Assembly: GCA_014075275.1 (NCBI GenBank)
Contig: CP046179.1
Location: 2,117,932-2,181,931 of the forward strand
Source: Boseongicola sp.
Lineage (GTDB): Bacteria > Pseudomonadota > Alphaproteobacteria > Rhodobacterales > Rhodobacteraceae
Length of the DNA stretch: 64,000 nt
Direction of reading: 5' to 3'
In this document: one piece after another, positions 17,085 to 25,757 of the stretch
How the letters are laid out: each line of letters opens with the position of its first letter
How positions within the stretch are numbered: the first letter of the stretch is position 1
Translations under genes and position numbers: made by a program
Notes under the pieces: model-generated
Database searches by the model: none
What the model was told of the DNA's origin: nothing
Seen by the model: only the letters and a program-made list of their open reading frames with translations

Positions 17085-18206
17085 TCAGCGTTTATAAGTT
17101 GACGGTCTGAACGGCATATCTGCCACCGTAACGGCCATGCGTTTGCCACGCACTTCACCTTCCAGTGTCGTGCCGGTTTCCGCAACATCTGTCGTGACAT
17201 ATCCCATGGACATCGCCCGTTCGATCGACGGTCCATATGCGCCCGAGGTCACCACACCGACTTTGCGATCACCCGAGAAAATCTCAGTGCCTGCGCGCAT
17301 TGGTGCCCGACCTTCGGGCAACAGGCCGACACGGCGACGTCCCGCGCCTTTTTCAAATTCCGCTATGATCCGGTCCGCACCAGGAAAGCCCCCTGCCCGA
17401 TCACCACCGTTGCGACGAACCTTTTGCACGGCCCATTCCAACGCCGCCTCAACCGGTGACGTGGTGGTATCCAGGTCTGATCCGTAAAGGCAAAGACCGG
17501 CTTCAAGCCGCAATGAGTCCCTTGCACCAAGACCAATCGGCGCAACCGCCTCAATATCCAAAAGCGATCTTGCGAACTTTTCTGCATCCGTATTCGGCAC
17601 TGAAATTTCATAACCATCTTCGCCAGTATAGCCCGAGCGCGACACCCAAACCTCGACCCCGCTCCAGTCTAAAATACTGGAATCCATGAATTTCATGGCA
17701 GCCGCACCGGGAACAAGACTTTCAAGAGCAGCCTCTGCAGAAGGCCCTTGCAAGGCAACCAGCGACCGATCCGTGATTGGTTGAATTTCGCACGCCCCGC
17801 TCAAATTCTCCTGAAGATGGGCGATGTCATTTTCCTTGCAAGCGGCATTCACCACCAAAAGCAAATGATCGCCGCGGTTCGCAACCATTAGATCATCCAT
17901 GATGCCGCCCGCATCATTGGTGAACAATGCATACCGTTGCCGCCCTTCTGCCAAAGCCAGAATGCTGACCGGCACCAGAGTTTCCAAGGCCGCTTGCGCA
18001 TCCGCCAATACCCCTGACTTTGGCCGCAGGATCACCTGCCCCATATGGCTGACATCGAACAAACCGGCGGCCGTTCGCGTATGCAGATGCTCTTTCATCA
18101 CTCCGGCGGAGTATTGAACAGGCATGTCGTAGCCCGCGAACGGCACCATTTTGGCGCCCTCGGACAGATGCAGATCGTAAAGCGGCGTACGGCTCAGCTC
18201 GGACAT
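17085..18206 (-). CDS. gcvT: aminomethyltransferase, T-protein
   Basis: 373 residues from the ATG at 18204-18206. GGAG lies six bases upstream; an adjacent ATG three bases earlier is too close to it, and a much longer frame would run into the riboswitch. It transfers the methylene group from lipoyl-GcvH to tetrahydrofolate and releases ammonia. [28 protein letters not shown] and [11 protein letters not shown] are folate-binding T-protein landmarks. First gene of the operon, directly under riboswitch control. Confidence 0.96.
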   Translation of the reverse strand: MSELSRTPLYDLHLSEGAKMVPFAGYDMPVQYSAGVMKEHLHTRTAAGLFDVSHMGQVILRPKSGVLADAQAALETLVPVSILALAEGRQRYALFTNDAGGIMDDLMVANRGDHLLLVVNAACKENDIAHLQENLSGACEIQPITDRSLVALQGPSAEAALESLVPGAAAMKFMDSSILDWSGVEVWVSRSGYTGEDGYEISVPNTDAEKFARSLLDIEAVAPIGLGARDSLRLEAGLCLYGSDLDTTTSPVEAALEWAVQKVRRNGGDRAGGFPGADRIIAEFEKGAGRRRVGLLPEGRAPMRAGTEIFSGDRKVGVVTSGAYGPSIERAMSMGYVTTDVAETGTTLEGEVRGKRMAVTVADMPFRPSTYKR

Positions 18207-18269
18207 CATCGTCTCCATCGAATTGCCGGCTGCGCACCGGACACCTTTCAGGCAAAAACCTTGCCCGTT

Positions 18270-18428
18270 GGTGCCCCCTCTGTCCTTTCGCCTGAGATCG
18301 TTATCCCTTCGGCGGGTCCATTTACGGACCACTCTCCAGAGTGTTCTTCACATCGACGGTCCTAGCGCCTGAGAGTTTACCGGGGCGGTTGCTCCTTCGG
18401 CACCGGGTCGGACCCGGATTCTCCCGTC
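18270..18428 (-). promoter_or_regulatory. tandem glycine riboswitch
   Basis: Two consecutive aptamers on the minus strand. Aptamer 1 (about 18428-18357) contains GGGAGAATCCGG, GCCGAAGGAGCAA and AAACTCTCAGGCG. Aptamer 2 (about 18342-18273) contains CTCTGGAGAG, GCCGAAGGGATAACG, ATCTCAGGCGAAAGGACAGA. These are the conserved glycine riboswitch cores (CCGAAGG, TCAGG, GGACAGA). It lies 64 bases before the gcvT start, so glycine should turn on its own degradation operon. Confidence 0.95.
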
Positions 18429-18510
18429 GAATGTATGCAAGCGATAAGGGCAAATTCAGATTCTGGCAACCCCTTGCATACCGTCGTCGACCAAAGCAGG
18501 ATAACCGCTG

Positions 18511-19092
18511 ATGACACCTTACTTTTTTGGATACGGCTCGCTGGTGAATCGGGCTACTCACGACTATGTGCAGGCTCATCCGGCGCGGATCGCCGGTTGG
18601 CGGCGTGCCTGGCGGCATGTTGAAGGGCGCCGCGTTGCCTTCCTGACAGCGGTGCCAGATTCGGAGTCTCAAATTGACGGTTTACTGGCCGAAGTGCCGG
18701 GCGGCGCTTGGGCCGATCTGGATGCGCGCGAGCATTCTTATGATCGGATCGGCGCGCCATCAGTTCAACACGACCTGATCGGCAACCCCGACATTCAAAT
18801 CTATCATGCGCCGCCCGAACGCCATGTGAATGCCAGCAATCATCGTCCCATATTGCTGAGCTACATCGACGTTGTGGTCCAAGGATATCTGCGCGAGTTT
18901 GGTGACCAAGGTGTAACCAATTTCTTCGAGACTACGGACGGCTGGGATGCACCAATCCTGAATGACAGAGATGATCCAATTTATCCGCGGCACCAAATTC
19001 TGACGCGTGATGAGACGGCCCTGTCCGACCATCATATGCAAAAATTGGGGGTTCAGATCGTCTACGGAGCTGACGCCGCGTTTCGTGCTTAG
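18511..19092 (+). CDS. gamma-glutamylcyclotransferase-like protein
   Basis: 193 residues. YFFGYGSLVN at residues 4-13 is the substrate-binding signature of the GGCT-like fold. VPGGAWADLDAREHSYDRI follows, with the acidic residue expected for catalysis (Glu in the AREHSYDR segment). Family members cyclise gamma-glutamyl amines to 5-oxoproline; the exact substrate is not certain. AGGA precedes the start. Divergent from the gcv riboswitch region and convergent with the MATE gene, which it overlaps by four bases. Confidence 0.78.
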   Translation: MTPYFFGYGSLVNRATHDYVQAHPARIAGWRRAWRHVEGRRVAFLTAVPDSESQIDGLLAEVPGGAWADLDAREHSYDRIGAPSVQHDLIGNPDIQIYHAPPERHVNASNHRPILLSYIDVVVQGYLREFGDQGVTNFFETTDGWDAPILNDRDDPIYPRHQILTRDETALSDHHMQKLGVQIVYGADAAFRA

Positions 19093-20429
19093 CGTCGCAG
19101 GTGCAGCAATCCGTGCAAGCGACCCTGACGCGCGAAAGGTTCGGGTTTTTCAACTTCATCGGGGTTAACGTTCAGAACTTTGCGCGCCAAAATAAGCGTT
19201 ATTGCCGCGAAAATTGCGCCACCAACCGCTTGACCGATTAATACACCCGGCGCGCCCCACCAGGCGGCTCCGATGATAACAAATGGAATGGTTCCAATGG
19301 TATGGCGACCCCAATTGATCCAGGTCGAATAAAACGGGTGGCCGAGGTTATTGAACGCCGCGTTGCCGACAAAGATTGCGCCGTTGAAAAAGAAGGCCAG
19401 CGCCAGAGGCCCGCAGAATAGGAAGATCAGATCCTTTGCCAATCCATCCGCTTCAAACAACGCGACAATCGGCCCACGCAGGAAGAACAGGACGATGGAT
19501 ACAAAGACGACAACAAGCCCGGTAAATATCAGTGCCTCGCGGAAGGCCTGCTTTACCCGGTCCTGCTGACCAGCCCCGAAGTTCTGCCCGATAATAGGAC
19601 CAACTGCCCCGGAAAGCGCGAACAACACGCCAAACGCAATAGGCGTCATCCGCCCGACAATCGCCATACCGGCAACGGCCCCTTCGCCGTATTCGGCCAT
19701 GGACCGTGTGACGTAAGCCTGCCCAATGGGCGTTGCCAGCTGCGTCAAAATTGCCGGTGCCGCAATGGTCAATACCGGCGGCAAATCCGACATAAGATTT
19801 GGGATAGAAGGCCTTGTAAAACCTCCATAAAATCGAATAATAGGCAACACACCGAAAAAGGCGATCGCAAACCGCGCTGCGACGCTTGCCAGCGCGGCGC
19901 CGGTCAACTCAAGGTCCAGTCCAAAGATCAAAATCGGGTCCAGAACGGCATTCACCAGCCCGCCCCAGACTGTCGCCATCATTGCGCGTCGCGCATCACC
20001 ATGGGCGCGCAAAATCGCGCCACCCACCATGCCCATCAAAAGGAAAGGCAATGTCGGTATGATGATTGCCAAGTAACTGACGGCAAGCTCCAGCGTTTCG
20101 CCTTTGGCCCCCATCAGGCTGGCCAACGTCTCTAGATTCATCCAGACAAGGCCGGAAAAAATTGCCCCGAACAGCACGCCGAAAATAAGAACATTCGTCG
20201 CGCGGCTTTTTGCCAGTTCTTCGTCGCCAGCACCCAACGCGCGGGCCACCAAGGCTCCGGCCGCGATGGCCATGCCGATTCCGAATGAAGAGGTGAAGAA
20301 AAGTATCGCGCCAGCGTATCCAATTGCCGCCGCCAACTCGGCTTTGCCCAGCATCGAGATAAAGATCATGTCGACGAAATCGACGACGAAAACCGCCATA
20401 AGACCTACGGAAGCCGTCAAAGACATCAC
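19089..20429 (-). CDS. MATE family efflux transporter
   Basis: At least 446 residues with about 12 hydrophobic helices and the internal two-fold repeat of MATE proteins. These are inner-membrane, cation-coupled exporters of drugs or metabolites. VDFVDMIFISMLGKAELAAA near the N-terminus is typical. The start is uncertain. GTG at 20429 is used here, but the same frame stays open upstream through FLEGSLFKHITV, which looks like real MATE N-terminus. No ATG, GTG or TTG occurs before the frame closes inside the 3' end of gltX, so a CTG start or an error is possible. Confidence 0.85.
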   Translation of the reverse strand: MMSLTASVGLMAVFVVDFVDMIFISMLGKAELAAAIGYAGAILFFTSSFGIGMAIAAGALVARALGAGDEELAKSRATNVLIFGVLFGAIFSGLVWMNLETLASLMGAKGETLELAVSYLAIIIPTLPFLLMGMVGGAILRAHGDARRAMMATVWGGLVNAVLDPILIFGLDLELTGAALASVAARFAIAFFGVLPIIRFYGGFTRPSIPNLMSDLPPVLTIAAPAILTQLATPIGQAYVTRSMAEYGEGAVAGMAIVGRMTPIAFGVLFALSGAVGPIIGQNFGAGQQDRVKQAFREALIFTGLVVVFVSIVLFFLRGPIVALFEADGLAKDLIFLFCGPLALAFFFNGAIFVGNAAFNNLGHPFYSTWINWGRHTIGTIPFVIIGAAWWGAPGVLIGQAVGGAIFAAITLILARKVLNVNPDEVEKPEPFARQGRLHGLLHLRR

Positions 20430-20499
20430 TGTGATGTGCTTGAATAGACTGCCTTCCAGAAATTTGGCAAAATTCTTACGATAAGATTTTTCGCCGTCC

Positions 20500-21825
20500 T
20501 TAACCCAGCGTCGGCTTTTTTTGCAAAAGCGGCATCACCTGCGCCATTTCGGGACCGCGTTGTTGACCGGTCACAGCTAACCGCAATGGCATGAACAAAC
20601 CTTTACCTTTGCGCCCGGTCGCTTCTTTTACGGCGCTGGTCCAACTGCTCCAGGTCTCTGCCGAATAGGGCGGATCGCCCAGCATTTCGAACGCAGTTGC
20701 CACGAACGCGCGATCTTCGTCGCCGACAATCGGCGTAGCGCCTTCTGAAAATAGCGTCCACCACGGCGCAATGTCGGCGCGCGTATTGACGTTGCCTTTG
20801 ACGGCTGCCCAAAAATCCCCGGCCACGGCGTCCGGAATCCCGGCGGCGTTTATTTCTGCAGCCACATCTTCGACAGGCAATGCCGAAACATACCGATGCG
20901 TAAGTGGCTTTAAATCCTCGACATCAAACTTGGTTGGGGCCGAACCGAAGCGCGCAATATCAAATCCGTCGATCAACTCGTCATGACTTGTGCGCAATTC
21001 AACGGGATCAGATGACCCAATCCGCGCCATCAACGACAGAACCGCCATTGGTTCGATCCCTTCGGCCCGCAAATCGCGCAAGGCAAGTGTTCCCAGCCGC
21101 TTTGACAACGCCTCGCCACCGGGGCCAGTCAACAGTGAATGATGGGCAAACTCGGGCACTTTACCGGCCAGCGCCCTGATCATTTGGATCTGGGTTGCAG
21201 TGTTGGTTACGTGATCAGAGCCCCGAACCACATGGGTCACACCCATTTCGGTGTCATCCACGACTGACGCCAAAGTATACAGGAACTGGCCATCCTGCCG
21301 GATCAGGACCGGATCGCTGACAGACGCCGCATCAATCGACACATCGCCCAAAATGCCATCGGTCCATTCGATCCTGTTTTGGTCCAGCTTGAACCGCCAA
21401 ACGCCTTCTCCACGCTCGGCCCGAAGGGCCGTTTTCTCGTCATCCGACAACGCCAGCGCTGCCCGATCATAGACCGGCGGTCGACCCATATTCAGCAGTT
21501 TCTTGCGCTTCAGGTCCAGCTCGGTTGGCGTTTCCCACGCTTCGTAGAACCGGCCCATTTCGCGCAGTTTGTCGGCAGCGCCGGTATATAAACCCAACCG
21601 GTCTGACTGGCGTTCGACCCGGTCCCATGTCAGACCCAGCCACTCTAGGTCTTCATAGATGGCATCAACATATTCCTGCTTCGAGCGTTCAGGGTCGGTG
21701 TCATCCAACCGCAGAATGAAAGTGCCACCGGCTTTACGCGCAATCAGCCAGTTGAACAGCGCGGCACGCAGGTTGCCAACGTGCAGATATCCGGTCGGTG
21801 ATGGGGCAAAGCGGGTCGTGGTCAT
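20500..21825 (-). CDS. gltX: glutamate-tRNA ligase
   Basis: 441 residues from the ATG preceded by AGGAGA; a longer frame of 78 extra codons crosses the divergent promoter and is not credible. The class I motifs are RFAPSPTGYLHVGNLRAA (HIGH) and EALSKRLGTL (KMSKS-like). The enzyme charges tRNA with glutamate in the cytoplasm. Its length is a little under the common 470, matching the shorter of the two GltX types often paired in alphaproteobacteria. It lies upstream of the MATE gene on the same strand. Confidence 0.94.
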   Translation of the reverse strand: MTTTRFAPSPTGYLHVGNLRAALFNWLIARKAGGTFILRLDDTDPERSKQEYVDAIYEDLEWLGLTWDRVERQSDRLGLYTGAADKLREMGRFYEAWETPTELDLKRKKLLNMGRPPVYDRAALALSDDEKTALRAERGEGVWRFKLDQNRIEWTDGILGDVSIDAASVSDPVLIRQDGQFLYTLASVVDDTEMGVTHVVRGSDHVTNTATQIQMIRALAGKVPEFAHHSLLTGPGGEALSKRLGTLALRDLRAEGIEPMAVLSLMARIGSSDPVELRTSHDELIDGFDIARFGSAPTKFDVEDLKPLTHRYVSALPVEDVAAEINAAGIPDAVAGDFWAAVKGNVNTRADIAPWWTLFSEGATPIVGDEDRAFVATAFEMLGDPPYSAETWSSWTSAVKEATGRKGKGLFMPLRLAVTGQQRGPEMAQVMPLLQKKPTLG

Positions 21826-21862
21826 AAGTCTCTCCTGATCGGGCCGAGGCTCTTTCATAGAC

Positions 21863-21877
21863 TGGACATTTTGTCCA
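21863..21877. promoter_or_regulatory. inverted repeat between gltX and the zincin gene
   Basis: TGGACA-TTT-TGTCCA is a perfect six-base inverted repeat lying in the 53-base divergent gap, immediately before the plus-strand start. It is placed as an operator or a 5' UTR stem; no known regulator is assigned. Confidence 0.4.
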
Positions 21878-21878
21878 T

Positions 21879-22292
21879 ATGGAAGGCATGGATTGGACAG
21901 ACGCAACCGCCCCAGATGCCGCCCAGATTGAGGGCATGGCTGTCGCTGCCCGTGCAGCTCTGCCAGAAGTCTTTCGCGGCGAAGCAATGAAGGTTGCGCT
22001 GATCGTCGAAGAATTCGCGACGAACGAAACCTTGCAAGATCTTGAAATCGAAGACCCATTCACGCTGACCGGGCTTTATGATGGGGTCCCGCTGATCGAA
22101 AAATCCGTGATGGACCAGCCAACACAGCCGGACACAATCCGGTTATACCGGCGCGCAATTCTTGACGAATGGGTGGCACGAGTGAACATCCCTTTGGCGG
22201 CGCTGGTTGCGCATGTCTATGTGCATGAGTTGGCGCATCACTTTGGCTGGTCTGACGACGACATTGCCACAATCGACAAGTGGTGGACCTGA
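21879..22292 (+). CDS. metallopeptidase family protein (minimal zincin, DUF1025-like)
   Basis: 137 residues. HELAHHFGWSDDDI near the C-terminus is the HExxH zinc motif with the third ligand probably Asp, typical of the minimal zincin family whose substrates are unknown. The start could be the ATG at 21879 or at 21888; neither has a well-placed ribosome-binding site. No signal peptide, so cytoplasmic. Divergent from gltX across a short palindrome. Confidence 0.82.
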   Translation: MEGMDWTDATAPDAAQIEGMAVAARAALPEVFRGEAMKVALIVEEFATNETLQDLEIEDPFTLTGLYDGVPLIEKSVMDQPTQPDTIRLYRRAILDEWVARVNIPLAALVAHVYVHELAHHFGWSDDDIATIDKWWT

Positions 22293-22364
22293 CGCACGTT
22301 GCCTGTGCGCATGTGGATCAAGACCTTGGCCGCCCTAGCTATTTCTCTAGCAGGAGGAACAAAC

Positions 22365-23297
22365 ATGACTATACCCACACTATCCCGTCGCGCTGCCCTG
22401 GCAGGCGCCGCCGCTTTGCCGCTGATGAGCGCATTGACTTCAACCCAGGCTCGCGCTGGCGGGCATGCAGCCTCACCAAACAGCATCCATCACCGGTTCA
22501 GTTTGGGTGACTTCGAATGTGCAACGCTTTTGGTCGGCTCCAGTGTTTTTGACCGGGATCCGCAAGGTGCTTTCGGAATAAACGTTTCGAAGGAAGAGTT
22601 CGTAGCCGCCAGTGAAGCAGCTTTTATCCCTGCCGACCGGATGCGGGGGTTCTTTACACCGACCGTTGTTAACACCGGCACCGAGATCGTCTTGTTTGAT
22701 ACCGGACTTTCGGCAGCGGGAACCGGCGCGGCCCTTGCCGCTGCGGGAATTGCACCCGAGGACGTTGATGTGGTGGTGATTACCCACATGCACGGCGATC
22801 ACATCGGGGGCATGACGGACAGCGATGGCAATCTGACATTTGCCAACGCGCGCTTCGTTGCCGGCCAGGTGGAATATGACCATTGGGCTGGCACCGGAAA
22901 CGAGCGGTTCGAGGGCAAAGTGCGACCCTTTGCTGACCGGATCGAATTTGTCGGTGATGGGCATTCAGTGGCGTCTGGCATCACCTCGGTCGCCGCCTTT
23001 GGTCATACGCCCGGCCATATGGCTTATCATTTGGAATCAAGTGGTTCGCGGCTGCTCTTAATGGCGGACACAGCCAACCACTACATCTGGTCTGTTGGGT
23101 ATCCCGATTGGGAGGTGCGCTTTGACATAGACAAGGCGGCGGCTGCCGTGACCCGCAAAAAGATACTTGGAATGGCGGCCGCAGATCGCATTCCGCTGGT
23201 CGGATACCACATGCCGTTTCCGGGTATCGGGTATATCGAACGGCTTGCGGATAACCGGTTCAACTACGTTTCCGCCAGTTATCAACTGCATCTTTAA
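22365..23297 (+). CDS. exported metallo-beta-lactamase-fold hydrolase
   Basis: 310 residues from the ATG preceded by AGGAGG. The N-terminus, SRRAALAGAAALPLMSAL with a cleavage region near QARAGG, looks like a Tat signal, so the enzyme is probably exported folded to the periplasm. The zinc motif is THMHGDHIGGM, with later ligands in FGHTPGH and the Asp of LLMADTANH. The closest function classes are lactonase-like or general MBL hydrolases; substrate not determinable. Confidence 0.85.
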   Translation: MTIPTLSRRAALAGAAALPLMSALTSTQARAGGHAASPNSIHHRFSLGDFECATLLVGSSVFDRDPQGAFGINVSKEEFVAASEAAFIPADRMRGFFTPTVVNTGTEIVLFDTGLSAAGTGAALAAAGIAPEDVDVVVITHMHGDHIGGMTDSDGNLTFANARFVAGQVEYDHWAGTGNERFEGKVRPFADRIEFVGDGHSVASGITSVAAFGHTPGHMAYHLESSGSRLLLMADTANHYIWSVGYPDWEVRFDIDKAAAAVTRKKILGMAAADRIPLVGYHMPFPGIGYIERLADNRFNYVSASYQLHL

Positions 23298-23411
23298 GGC
23301 CGCCTCAGCGATCCGGCATCTGCCTAGGTGCCGGGCCCTTATCCACTTGCGATGGTGGCGCTAACACGGCATCCTTCTCCGGCTACACCCCCGAGTCGGA
23401 CGGACAGGCCC

Positions 23412-24362
23412 ATGAAGTCGCATATTCTCACGATAACGCTTAATCCCACGGTGGATTTCTGCACGACCTCGCCCGAAATCACGGCCGGGCCAAAACTGCG
23501 CTGCACCGAGCCACATATCGACCCCGGTGGAGGCGGCATCAATGTAGCACGCGCGATCAAATTGCTTGGCGGTCAGGCGACGGCGCTGGTTGCTATCGGT
23601 GGGGCGACAGGGGCGCATTTATTGCAGCTTCTGGCGCTGGAAGGTGTCCCCACGGTCGCCTTTCAGGGCCCCGGTGAAACCCGGCAGTCCATGTCGGTTA
23701 TCGACCAGTCTGATGGCGAGCAATTTCGTTTTGTCATGCCCGGCCCGGTCTGGCGCGAAGACGATGTGCCGCGCGCCCTAAATTCGGTCGATCAATCCAC
23801 GGGCGAGGACACGTTGGTTGTTCTATCAGGCAGCCAACCCCCTGGTGTTGCTAAAGATTTCCCGTCAATCCTGGCCAGCCACGTCAAAGGTCGCGAGGCC
23901 CGCCTGATCGTCGACACGAGCGGTCCTGCCCTGTTCCATCTGGCTGAAGAACCTCGCGACGCCTTGCATGTCCTGCGCATGGATGGTCCGGAAGGCGAGG
24001 AGCTTGCAGGCCGTCCGCTGCCCACACCCGAAGACACCGCTGAGTTTGCCCAGTCGCTTGTACAAGCTGGTGTTGCGCGGATTATTATCGTGGCGCGGGG
24101 CGCGGACGGTTCGGTTCTGGCAAGTGAAAATGGAAGCTGGCATTCGGTGGGTGCAGACGTTCCGGTGATCTCGAAAGTAGGTGCGGGCGACAGCTTTGTT
24201 GGGGCGTTCACATTGGCACTGGCAGGCAACGAACCGGTCGAGGAATGCTTGCGTTGGGGCGTTGCTGCGGCCAGTGCGGCGGTCACCACTGAGGCGACCC
24301 AGCTCTGTGACAAAGAGCATACCGAGCGGCTGTTGAACGACTGTACTTTGCGCCGGCTGTAA
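23412..24362 (+). CDS. 1-phosphofructokinase family hexose kinase (PfkB)
   Basis: 316 residues, normal PfkB length. LTITLNPTVDF at the N-terminus, PGGGGINVARAIKLLGG (substrate site) and GAGDSFVGAFTLAL (anion hole and catalytic Asp) are the ribokinase-family signatures of the phosphofructokinase branch. It phosphorylates a sugar phosphate such as fructose 6-phosphate or tagatose 6-phosphate in the cytoplasm. The chosen start is the one before MKSHILTI; its ribosome-binding site is weak. No sugar transporter is adjacent. Confidence 0.87.
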   Translation: MKSHILTITLNPTVDFCTTSPEITAGPKLRCTEPHIDPGGGGINVARAIKLLGGQATALVAIGGATGAHLLQLLALEGVPTVAFQGPGETRQSMSVIDQSDGEQFRFVMPGPVWREDDVPRALNSVDQSTGEDTLVVLSGSQPPGVAKDFPSILASHVKGREARLIVDTSGPALFHLAEEPRDALHVLRMDGPEGEELAGRPLPTPEDTAEFAQSLVQAGVARIIIVARGADGSVLASENGSWHSVGADVPVISKVGAGDSFVGAFTLALAGNEPVEECLRWGVAAASAAVTTEATQLCDKEHTERLLNDCTLRRL

Positions 24363-24382
24363 CCCGCCCGGAACCCGAATTT

Positions 24383-24426
24383 CCGCTGTCTGTATCGCGT
24401 CGGTATCACGTCGGTATTGCGTCGGT
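24383..24426 (-). repeat. 11-bp tandem array, copy 2
   Basis: On the minus strand: ACCGACGCAAT, ACCGACGTGAT, ACCGACGCGAT, then ACAGACAGCGG. The array lies in the gap between the convergent PfkB and BaiN-like genes. The last unit and tail match copy 3 (37626-37669) almost exactly. Confidence 0.85.
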
Positions 24427-24524
24427 GGACCCGAGCGGTGCGTTAAGAGGGCGTTAGGCATGGTCGTAGCGTGTCAGACTTTGAGCCGTACGACCGAAAT
24501 AGAACCCGGCGATCATCTACGGCA

Positions 24525-25706
24525 TTAAACTCGACCGCGCGCCGCACGCTCACCGATTTCCTGACCAGCGGCCACCCCCGACGACCAAGCCCACTGAAAA
24601 TTATACCCGCCAAGCCAGCCCGTGACGTCAACGGCCTCTCCAATTGCAAACAGACCGGGAACTTTCTTGGCCTCCATGGTTTTTGAGGAAAGGTCAGCGG
24701 TATCGATGCCGCCAGCCGTCACTTCGGCTTTGGCATACCCTTCGGTGCCGGTGGGCCAGAACTGAAAATTCGTCAACTTGTCTGCCACGTCCATCAGTAC
24801 ACTGTCGGGCACATTTGCCAGTTCTTTGGTCACGCCCAACGTATCATGCAAAACGTCCGCCAATCGCTTGGGTAAATGCTCGGCCAAGGCGGCCTTCATG
24901 CCAGAGCGCGGCATCTGTCGCTTGGCCTGCTTCAGTGCAGTATGTGCGTTGGGAAATATGTTCAGCCAGATCGGTTGACCTGGCGACCAATAGGACGAGA
25001 TTTGCAGGATCGACGGTCCGGACAAGCCGCGATGGGTGAAAAGTGCCGCTTCCTCAAACGATTTGTCTGCGACCCGCGCGATGGCGGGCACCGCGACGCC
25101 TGAAATGGATTTATAGGCTTGATCCCCATCACCCAAGGTAAACGGAACGAGCGCGGGACGAGGTTCAACAATCGACAACCCAAACTGGCGGGCAAGGTCA
25201 TAGGCCAAACCGGTTGCCCCCATCTTCGGAATTGATGGACCGCCGGTCGCAAGGACCAGGTTTGGCGCGCTTCTGCCCAAAACATGAAATAGCCCGTCGC
25301 GGTGGACAACCTTTCCAACTTACGCCGACAGTTGCACTTCAACCTGCCCCTTCGCGCATTCGTCCAATAACATCGCGACAACCTGCCGTGCAGAGCCATC
25401 GCAGAATAGCTGCCCCAGAGTTTTTTCATGCCAAGCTATTTTGTGCCGTTCGATCAGGGCCAGAAAATCCCACTGGGTGTAACGGCTGAGGGCGGATTTG
25501 GCGAAATGGGGATTTTCGGACAGGTAACAGTCTGCCTCTGCCCCGGTGTTAGTAAAGTTGCAGCGCCCGCCACCGGATATCAGGATCTTTTTTCCGGCTT
25601 TGTCGGCGTGATCCAAAAGCAATACCTTTGCACCTGCCTGCCCGGCCGTAGCCGCCGCCAACAATCCAGCTCCGCCCGCACCCAAAATGATCGCATCTAA
25701 CGTCAT
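24525..25706 (-). pseudogene. BaiN/HI0933-like FAD-dependent oxidoreductase, interrupted by one TAA
   Basis: A continuous reading frame of 394 codons, the normal size of this family, except for a TAA at 25320-25322. The N-terminal part has the FAD dinucleotide motif ILGAGGAGLLAAATAG and KKILISGGGRCNFTN. The frame resumes at once with VGKVVHRDGLFHVLGRSAPN and continues through LVLATGGPSIPKMGATG to the flavin-binding end GLFAIGEAVDVTGWLGGYN. Everything but that codon is intact, so this is a very recent nonsense mutation, a base error or a read-through. The family includes a bile-acid dehydroxylation enzyme, but its role here is unknown. Confidence 0.8.
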
Positions 25707-25757
25707 GATGTTCGTTTAAGGCTCCACTGGCGGAAGGACTTTCGTTGGCCGTATGAC

